DNA of 13,177 bases from CAYNTS01 sp964400495 (lineage in GTDB: Bacteria > Fidelibacterota > Marinisomatia > SCGC-AAA003-L08 > D37C17): NCBI GenBank assembly GCA_964400495.1, contig CAYNTS010000060.1, positions 1 through 13,177 of the forward strand, written 5' to 3'. Positions 8,175 to 13,177 of the stretch are shown one piece after another. The position numbers and the translations under genes were made by a program. Numbering within the stretch: position 1 is the first letter of the stretch; each line of letters starts with the position of its first letter. Under the pieces are notes generated by a model. It searched no databases and had not been told where the DNA came from. It saw only the letters and a list, made by a program, of their open reading frames with translations.

Positions 8175-11100
8175 ATCGACCGTTTATCGACAATCCAAAT
8201 TCAACTGGATTCCCATTAATTTTTACATTTTGCTTAAAATCATAATTTTCATTTTTAAATGAAAGATTTATACCTAAAACTTCATCCATAAAATAATCTT
8301 TAAACTCTACAACTGCACCATTAAATTCTTCGGTACTTTCAATGCAGATGTTTATCCTATCTTCAACTTCTAATCCAGAATCTTTCCGTAAATTTTGAAT
8401 TTGCCTAATTAAGTCTCGCACCATTCCTTCGTTTATCAATTCAGAATTCAACTCAGTATTTATTCCCACAATAGTATTTGAGTTAGACGAGATCGAATAT
8501 CCTTCAACTGGAATTTCTTCTACAATCAATTCATTTGGTAATATTTCTGCTTCAAAATCATCTTGGGTTAAAACAATTGGTTTTTTACTTTGAACTGATT
8601 TAATTAAATCACTCGGTGAATACTTATTTAACAAGGAAGCAACCATTTTCATATCTTTACCAAATTTTTGTCCCAATATACTGAAACTAGGTTTGATAGA
8701 ATATGATACCAATTCAGTTTCATCTTGCACAACTGAAAGGGATTTAATATTTAACTCTTCAAGGATTTCTAATATGTTGCGTTCAGCGATTTTACATACC
8801 TCATCACTACCAGATATGCTAATATGTGCTAATGGTTGTCTAATTTTAATATTTGCTTTGTTTCGTGCTGAACGTCCAAGATTAACAATGTTTTTAATTG
8901 TATCTACTTCTTGAATTAACGCTGAATCTGCTAAATCTGGATTATAACTAGGGAACTCAGAAAGGTGAATGCTACTAGGTGCATCTGAGTCTGTATTTTT
9001 TACTAAGTTTGAGTATATTTTATCCGTAACAAATGGGATAACTGGTGCCAACGTTTTGATAAGTGTAACTAAAACGTGGTACAAAGTGCTGTATGCTGCT
9101 GTCTTATCAGAATCACTTTCAGATTTCCAAAATCGTCTTCGGTTTCTCCTTACATACCAATTTGAAATATCATCCAATATTTCTGTTGATTCTTTCATTA
9201 TTTTAAATACTTGATATTCCTCATAATGGTTTTCAGCTGACTTAACAAACTCATTTACTTTTGCTATAATCCACTTATCAAGCTGTGTTAAATCTGCTGG
9301 ATTAGCCGTGTCAGTTTGGGGATTAAAATTATCCAGAACTGCATACGTAGCAAAGAAGGAGTATGTATTCCATAGCGTGATGAGTTGTTTCCTAACATCA
9401 TCTGCATTTGTATATCCAAAAAGCAAATTATGCTCAGGATTTTGGCTCGCATACATCCACCGCATAACATCCACACCCATTTTTTCTGCGGCATCATCAA
9501 ACCAAATTGCATTACCCCACGACTTATGCATATCACGTCCAGTTTCATCCTTTACGAGTGCATGTCCTAATAAGGTTTTAAATGGTGCTTTATCTTCCAT
9601 AACTGTTGACAAAGCGAGTAATGAATAAAACCAATTTCTAAATTGTCCGGGAAAACATTCAACAACAAAATCTGCTGGAAACCACTTTTTCCAATATTCT
9701 TTATCATCATTATATTTTAATGTGGAAAATGGCACTATACCTGCATCCAACCATGGATTCCCAACATCTGGAATACGCGTTCCTACAAGTCCTGAGTCTG
9801 GATGTTTTATTTTCACCTTATCAATCCAAGGTCTATGTGGACTATTGCCTTCAAATTCATCCCAACCATCTACAGCAAGTTCTTTTAATTCTTCCTTAGA
9901 ACCAACCACATAAAATGAGCCATCTTCGAATGTCCAAACAGGCAATGCAAGTCCCCAAAATCGTTTTTTGGAAATCATCCAATCGCCCATATTTTCGAGC
10001 CATTCCATTTCTCTATCATGACCCCATTCAGGTATCCAATTAATATCACCCACGATATTTTTAATTCTATCTCGCCAATCCATATTGATATACCATTCAT
10101 CTACAATACGAAAGACTAATTCATCACCAGACCTCCAGCAGTGCGGATAAATATGGGGGTATTTTTCTGTATATACTAAAAATCCACGAGTTTTTAAATC
10201 TTCTAAAATCGCATCTGTTGTCTCATGGTTTGTTGCCGACTTTCCAGTTAGCCAACCAAAACCATCAATATATTTTGATTCATCATTTAAAGGCGCAATT
10301 TCTACTAACCCAAGTTTTTTACCGATTCTATTATCAATATCACCACATCCAGGGGCAATATGTACAATTCCCGTTCCTTCACCAGAAACTACATTGTCAT
10401 TACCAATGCCATCTTTCCCGCCATCAATTACTTTATGACAAGATATTGCTGTAATGCCTTTTGATTCTAAATCTTTTTTAACAAATGGATACCCACCTGC
10501 TTTTTGTTGTGCTTCTAAATCATCAAACGGACCCTCATATTCCCAACCAACTAAATTTGCACCTTTAATTATGCCTTCAACAGTATAACCACCGCGTTCT
10601 TTAAATACTTGAGCAAGAGTTTTTAATTTGGGAACTCCATCAATCCATTGTTTTTTCTCTTTAAATTGTTTATCTAATCGTTTGAATTCTAGGTTGTCAT
10701 TTGCAAAATAATATAATGCACCATCTGTTGCCCTCAATTTAGAATAATCTAAATTCACATTGACTGCCGCAGATACATTTGAAGTTAGTGTCCAAGGTGT
10801 TGTCGTCCATACTAGAAGATATTCATTTTCTCTACCTTTAAGTGGAAATCGTACAAAAATTGCTTTATGTGCAACAAGTTTACGACCTTCAATAATTTCC
10901 ATTTGAGAATATGACGTACCTGATCGACCAGACCATGGAACAACATCTGACCCTTTATAAATTTTACCATCATTAAATAGTTTTTTAAGATATGCCCAAA
11001 TAGTATAATTGTTTTCATCAGACATGGTAAAATAGGAATTGTCCCAATCCATCCAATATCCCAATCTTTTTGATTGTTCTGTTTGAACAGATGAATATTT

Positions 11101-11487
11101 TCTGACACGTTCTTTACATTTATTTACAAAATTTTCAATTCCATAATCGAGGACTTCTCGTTTATCTTTAAATCCGAGTTCTTTTTCAACTTCAACTTCG
11201 ACCCACAAACCTTGACAATCAAACCCATTTTGGTAGCGGAGGTCAAACCCTTTCATTGCGTGATATCGTTGAAAAATATCTTTTAAAGAACGACCCCACG
11301 CATGGTGAACACCCATCGGGTTGTTTGCAGTAATTGGTCCATCGACAAACGACCAATGTTTATTTCCACGATTTTTTTCAACAAGAGCATTAAATGTATC
11401 ATCTTTTTTCCATTGATCAAGAATCTCATGTTCTAATGCTATAAAATCAACTTGATTATTTACTTTTTTCAACTGTGTTTTCGACAT
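8173..11487 (-). CDS. ileS: Isoleucyl-tRNA synthetase, type 2-like, with GVHH active-site signature
   Basis: Class I synthetase that charges tRNA-Ile with isoleucine in the cytosol. The 1104 residues fit the long type 2 (eukaryote-like) form. The catalytic start reads DGPITANNPMGVHHAWGR; the usual HxGH is replaced by GVHH at residues 59-62, a swap of its first and third positions. The editing domain is present (VWTTTPWTLTSN, 226-237; GTGIVHIAPGCGDID, about 371-385). The core resumes with ENMGDWMISKKRFWG (498-512), and the KMSKS loop is DMHKSWGN (652-659). The HCWRSG segment (449-454) keeps only one of the cysteines often found there, and no C-terminal zinc finger like that of type 1 enzymes is apparent. 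The anticodon-binding region starts near 745. The start follows AGGA. It is probably the first gene of the minus-strand operon. Confidence 0.96.
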   Translation of the reverse strand: MSKTQLKKVNNQVDFIALEHEILDQWKKDDTFNALVEKNRGNKHWSFVDGPITANNPMGVHHAWGRSLKDIFQRYHAMKGFDLRYQNGFDCQGLWVEVEVEKELGFKDKREVLDYGIENFVNKCKERVRKYSSVQTEQSKRLGYWMDWDNSYFTMSDENNYTIWAYLKKLFNDGKIYKGSDVVPWSGRSGTSYSQMEIIEGRKLVAHKAIFVRFPLKGRENEYLLVWTTTPWTLTSNVSAAVNVNLDYSKLRATDGALYYFANDNLEFKRLDKQFKEKKQWIDGVPKLKTLAQVFKERGGYTVEGIIKGANLVGWEYEGPFDDLEAQQKAGGYPFVKKDLESKGITAISCHKVIDGGKDGIGNDNVVSGEGTGIVHIAPGCGDIDNRIGKKLGLVEIAPLNDESKYIDGFGWLTGKSATNHETTDAILEDLKTRGFLVYTEKYPHIYPHCWRSGDELVFRIVDEWYINMDWRDRIKNIVGDINWIPEWGHDREMEWLENMGDWMISKKRFWGLALPVWTFEDGSFYVVGSKEELKELAVDGWDEFEGNSPHRPWIDKVKIKHPDSGLVGTRIPDVGNPWLDAGIVPFSTLKYNDDKEYWKKWFPADFVVECFPGQFRNWFYSLLALSTVMEDKAPFKTLLGHALVKDETGRDMHKSWGNAIWFDDAAEKMGVDVMRWMYASQNPEHNLLFGYTNADDVRKQLITLWNTYSFFATYAVLDNFNPQTDTANPADLTQLDKWIIAKVNEFVKSAENHYEEYQVFKIMKESTEILDDISNWYVRRNRRRFWKSESDSDKTAAYSTLYHVLVTLIKTLAPVIPFVTDKIYSNLVKNTDSDAPSSIHLSEFPSYNPDLADSALIQEVDTIKNIVNLGRSARNKANIKIRQPLAHISISGSDEVCKIAERNILEILEELNIKSLSVVQDETELVSYSIKPSFSILGQKFGKDMKMVASLLNKYSPSDLIKSVQSKKPIVLTQDDFEAEILPNELIVEEIPVEGYSISSNSNTIVGINTELNSELINEGMVRDLIRQIQNLRKDSGLEVEDRINICIESTEEFNGAVVEFKDYFMDEVLGINLSFKNENYDFKQNVKINGNPVEFGLSINGR

Positions 11488-11511
11488 AATCCTAACTAAA
11501 TAAAGATAGAA

Positions 11512-11541
11512 AATTTACATATTAAAACCTGTTGAAAACAA
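11512..11541 (-). promoter_or_regulatory. Candidate promoter for ileS and the minus-strand cluster
   Basis: On the minus strand TTGTTT (11541-11536) and TAAATT (11517-11512) are separated by 18 bases, giving a short leader before ileS. TAATAT at 11524-11519 is another possible -10. In such AT-rich sequence these matches are weak; the best support is position, since the divergent intergenic region must hold the promoter of the cluster. Confidence 0.3.
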
Positions 11542-11637
11542 CGAGAGAAGATGAATTGAATAATTATTATTTTTTATATGAATTATTTCTATATTACGAC
11601 ATCAATTGAATTTTTAATTTAATACATTAAGGAATCA

Positions 11638-11718
11638 AGGCACTTTAAAGACATGGTGAAAATATTGATAAATAAAATCATGAGTTCATATTCTTTTGAT
11701 TTGTGTTTTTAAGTGCCT
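11638..11718. repeat. Widely spaced inverted repeat flanking the WYL promoter, possible operator
   Basis: AGGCACTT at 11638-11645 is repeated in inverted form as AAGTGCCT at 11711-11718. The arm centres are 73 bases apart, close to seven helical turns, and the candidate WYL promoter lies between them. The arms are GC-rich against an AT-rich surround. HTH-WYL regulators often bind their own promoter at inverted repeats, so paired operator half-sites are possible. A single 8-bp match could occur by chance in a region this size. Confidence 0.25.
11665..11694 (+). promoter_or_regulatory. Candidate promoter of the WYL regulator gene
   Basis: TTGATA (11665-11670) and TATTCT (11689-11694) are separated by 18 bases, about 40 bases before the proposed ATG at 11733. 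The -10 matches consensus at four of six positions. The placement is sensible, but the match is weak for such AT-rich DNA. Confidence 0.3.
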
Positions 11719-11732
11719 ATATTAGGAAAGAT

Positions 11733-12077
11733 ATGTCTGAATTTTCACAAATACAGAGGATTGTACGAATTTTACAATTATTAACTACTCGGAAGGATAT
11801 TACAACTAAAGAGTTAGTAGATTATTTTGACCATTCTGTTTCAAAACGAACAATACAACGAGATATGTTAACATTGTCTGAAAATGGTGTTCCGCTTGTT
11901 TCTGAGAAAATCAAAGCAAATGAAAATATTTGGTATATAATGGATCATTTCAAACAATTTATTCCGGTACCACTTAATACCAATGAAGTATTGGCTATGC
12001 AAATGTTGAAATCAAATTTAACCATTTTCAAGGATACTCAAATTGAAGATGATGTTGACAACCTTATAAAAAAATAG
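11733..12077 (+). CDS. YafY-type HTH-WYL transcriptional regulator, N-terminal part (frame ends at A7 slippery site)
   Basis: Encodes 114 residues with a DeoR/HTH_11-type winged helix at about residues 8-60 (QRIVRILQLLTTRKDITTKELVDYF, then SKRTIQRDMLTLSENG). This is the DNA-binding head of YafY-like WYL regulators. The ATG at 11733 is chosen over the in-frame GTG at 11703 because AGGAAAG lies just upstream and the natural HTH N-terminus starts here. Reading ends at TAG 12075-12077, directly after ATA AAA AAA. A minus-one shift there leads without loss into the WYL half at 12074-12721, and the joined product would be 329 residues, the usual family size. Alone this piece has no effector domain. 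It is either half of a frameshifted gene, half of a gene expressed by slippage, or a homopolymer sequencing error. Confidence 0.8.
   Translation: MSEFSQIQRIVRILQLLTTRKDITTKELVDYFDHSVSKRTIQRDMLTLSENGVPLVSEKIKANENIWYIMDHFKQFIPVPLNTNEVLAMQMLKSNLTIFKDTQIEDDVDNLIKK
12068..12077 (+). other. A_AAA_AAA slippery heptamer abutting an in-phase stop
   Basis: The zero frame reads ATA AAA AAA TAG, so the seven A's at 12068-12074 form an X_XXY_YYZ minus-one heptamer in exactly the correct phase, with TAG as the next codon. A minus-one slip gives AAA ATA GAC and enters the WYL domain frame. A weak 5-bp stem (CCAAA 12079-12083, TTTGG 12103-12107) lies downstream. No SD-like stimulator is clear upstream. Transcriptional slippage on the A run would have the same effect. 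Confidence 0.45.
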
Positions 12078-12721
12078 ACCAAATTGTTCCTGAAGAAGTA
12101 TTTTTGGAGTTAGAGAATTCAACATCTGAAAATCTATTTGAAAATTATTCAAAAGCCCAATATGATTATTCAAATCACAATAGAACTATATCCGATTTAA
12201 TAATTGCAATTACTGAAAAGAAACAATGCAAAGTACTGTATCATAATCAATCTAAAAATGAACATACCAATTTTTCATTTGAGCCAGTAAAACTCATCTA
12301 TTACAACGGCGGATTATATATAATAGTTTACATCCGAAAACATTCATCATTCATTTTTTTAGCAGTGCATCGCATTGAAAAACTAACTTTGCTTAAAACA
12401 ACATTTACAGATGGTCATAATTTTGATGAAAAGCGATTTATGAAAAACAGGTTTGGGCTCTATTCAGGTAAGCCAATAGAGATTAAACTTAGATTTGATA
12501 AATCTATTTCTCATTATATTGATGGACGAAACTGGCATCATACACAAGAAATAGGTAAGTATAAATCGGGTGATTTATGGATTACTTTGTTTACAGGTAT
12601 TACCCCTGAGTTAATTGGTTGGATTTTAAGTTGGGGAAATAATGTGAAGGTTCTAACACCAATTGATTTAAAAAGAAAAATAACTACATCTCTTATTGAT
12701 ACTATAAAGAAATATAAATAA
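12074..12721 (+). CDS. WYL effector domain and WCX extension of the same regulator (continued in minus-one frame)
   Basis: Continues the regulator in the minus-one frame from IDQIVPEEVFLELE, giving 215 residues (115-329 of the joined product). The WYL domain covers about residues 155-225: FEPVKLIYYNGGLYIIVYIRK holds the WYL position as L-Y-I, followed by AVHRIEKL with the conserved arginine (Arg214). The WCX region at about 245-325 includes IEIKLRFDKSI and PELIGWILSWGNNVKVLTP. WYL domains sense ligands, often nucleic acid or nucleotides, and control the HTH. No ATG lies near the start of this part. A TTG at 12104 is the only close initiator and has no good SD, so independent translation looks unlikely. 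Confidence 0.8.
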   Translation: MDQIVPEEVFLELENSTSENLFENYSKAQYDYSNHNRTISDLIIAITEKKQCKVLYHNQSKNEHTNFSFEPVKLIYYNGGLYIIVYIRKHSSFIFLAVHRIEKLTLLKTTFTDGHNFDEKRFMKNRFGLYSGKPIEIKLRFDKSISHYIDGRNWHHTQEIGKYKSGDLWITLFTGITPELIGWILSWGNNVKVLTPIDLKRKITTSLIDTIKKYK

Positions 12722-12811
12722 ATACTCCCAATGCGACACATCCTGTCTGTTTAGCTTCTTAGTTTCTATTTGAAAATAATTGATTATATTACAAATATAC
12801 CAAGGAGAAAT

Positions 12812-13156
12812 ATGAAAACACAAAATCAAGCACAAGACACACTACTTCAAATTGCTAATTATTTTGATGATGAATATATTAGTGAAAATAAAAAAATAAA
12901 CCCTAATTCAAAAGAGTTAAAAAAACTGACTCAATCATTTAACGAAATCCCTTCATTTAAAAGCTATCAATTAACCCATAATGATATTATCCTTATTTCA
13001 ATTTCGTGGATGTCACATGTAAATTCACAACACTCTCGTGTTGAACCCATTGAATTACTTACACACATTTTTTGTGATAAATCTGAATGTGTTAAACAAT
13101 TAGATATCATTATCAATCTATTACAAACCCAAATACATCATTTGAAACAAAAATAA
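12812..13156 (+). CDS. Uncharacterised 114-residue protein downstream of the WYL regulator
   Basis: I do not recognise this protein. The ATG at 12812 is preceded by AGGAG (12803-12807) with four bases between, a convincing ribosome binding site; an upstream in-frame TTG at 12770 is less likely. The protein is soluble, mostly helical in appearance and rich in Asn, Gln, Ile and Ser, with no signal peptide or membrane segment. Residues 41-110 (SFNEIPSFKSYQLTHNDIIL, ISISWMSHVN, then PIELLTHIFCDKSE) have the spacing of a small helical or winged-helix domain, and faintly resemble the N-terminal segment that precedes the ATPase domain in some AAA+ proteins. That similarity is impressionistic. It follows the WYL gene in the same direction after 90 bases. 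The stop TAA comes right after a run of five A's, 21 bases before the window edge, and the minus-one frame stays open to the edge, so the protein might continue if a base were missing. Confidence 0.65.
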   Translation: MKTQNQAQDTLLQIANYFDDEYISENKKINPNSKELKKLTQSFNEIPSFKSYQLTHNDIILISISWMSHVNSQHSRVEPIELLTHIFCDKSECVKQLDIIINLLQTQIHHLKQK

Positions 13157-13177
13157 TACGGGCAAAAACCACAGCCA

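Noticed and set aside
11529..11542. Small hairpin GTTG-tttt-CAAC upstream of ileS as a regulator or T-box element
   Set aside because: Only four base pairs, no T-box consensus and no terminator follows; it also falls within the candidate promoter.
12722..12811. Terminator or separate promoter between the WYL gene and the 114-residue gene
   Set aside because: The only stem seen (GACA/TGTC near 12735-12747) has four pairs and no T run, and the -35/-10 like words are no better than expected in AT-rich DNA.
1..13177. CRISPR array, tRNA, rRNA or insertion sequence
   Set aside because: No regularly spaced repeats, cloverleaf-like segments, rRNA-like stretches, transposase frames or terminal inverted repeats were seen on reading through.

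Overview
The window is AT-rich, densely packed bacterial DNA. Ten housekeeping genes lie head to tail on the minus strand (about 11487 down to 52). A short plus-strand block of regulatory or unknown genes (11733 to the right edge) diverges from them. Most starts have a purine-rich Shine-Dalgarno sequence (AGGAGG before traR/dksA, AGGAG before ahcY, GAGGA before pckA), so this does not look like a typical SD-poor Bacteroidota genome. The order ileS - traR/dksA-type zinc finger - lspA is known from FCB-group bacteria and relatives. With the low GC and a type 2-like IleRS, it fits an uncultured marine FCB lineage such as Marinimicrobia (SAR406). That placement is inference only.

Minus strand, in transcription order: ileS, traR/dksA-like, lspA, rluD-like pseudouridine synthase, xerC/D-like recombinase, pckA, hpf, a sugar-phosphate nucleotidyltransferase, metK, ahcY. 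Junctions range from an 8-nt overlap to a 43-nt gap, no internal terminator is visible, and a hairpin terminator follows ahcY at the left edge. The block could be one long operon read from a weak promoter upstream of ileS. It covers translation (ileS, rluD, hpf), stringent or growth control (traR/dksA), lipoprotein maturation (lspA), chromosome dimer resolution (xer), gluconeogenesis (pckA), sugar-nucleotide supply, and the S-adenosylmethionine cycle (metK makes SAM, ahcY removes SAH).

Plus strand: after a 245-bp divergent intergenic region comes a YafY-type HTH-WYL regulator. Its reading frame is broken at a run of seven A's that is also, in phase, a perfect A_AAA_AAA minus-one slippery heptamer followed at once by TAG. 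It is followed by a 114-residue protein I do not recognise, with a good ribosome binding site, ending just before the window edge. WYL regulators often head defence or accessory loci, so a system may begin here, but only its first gene or two are visible.

Most notable points: the IleRS active-site signature reads GVHH in place of HxGH, a first/third-position swap associated with extreme mupirocin resistance in type 2 IleRS; the in-phase slippery frameshift in the WYL gene; a nucleotidyltransferase with no ATG/GTG/TTG at its natural N-terminus, apparently starting at ATT one base after the hpf stop; and a traR/dksA stop codon that is the only thing separating it, in the same frame, from lspA.
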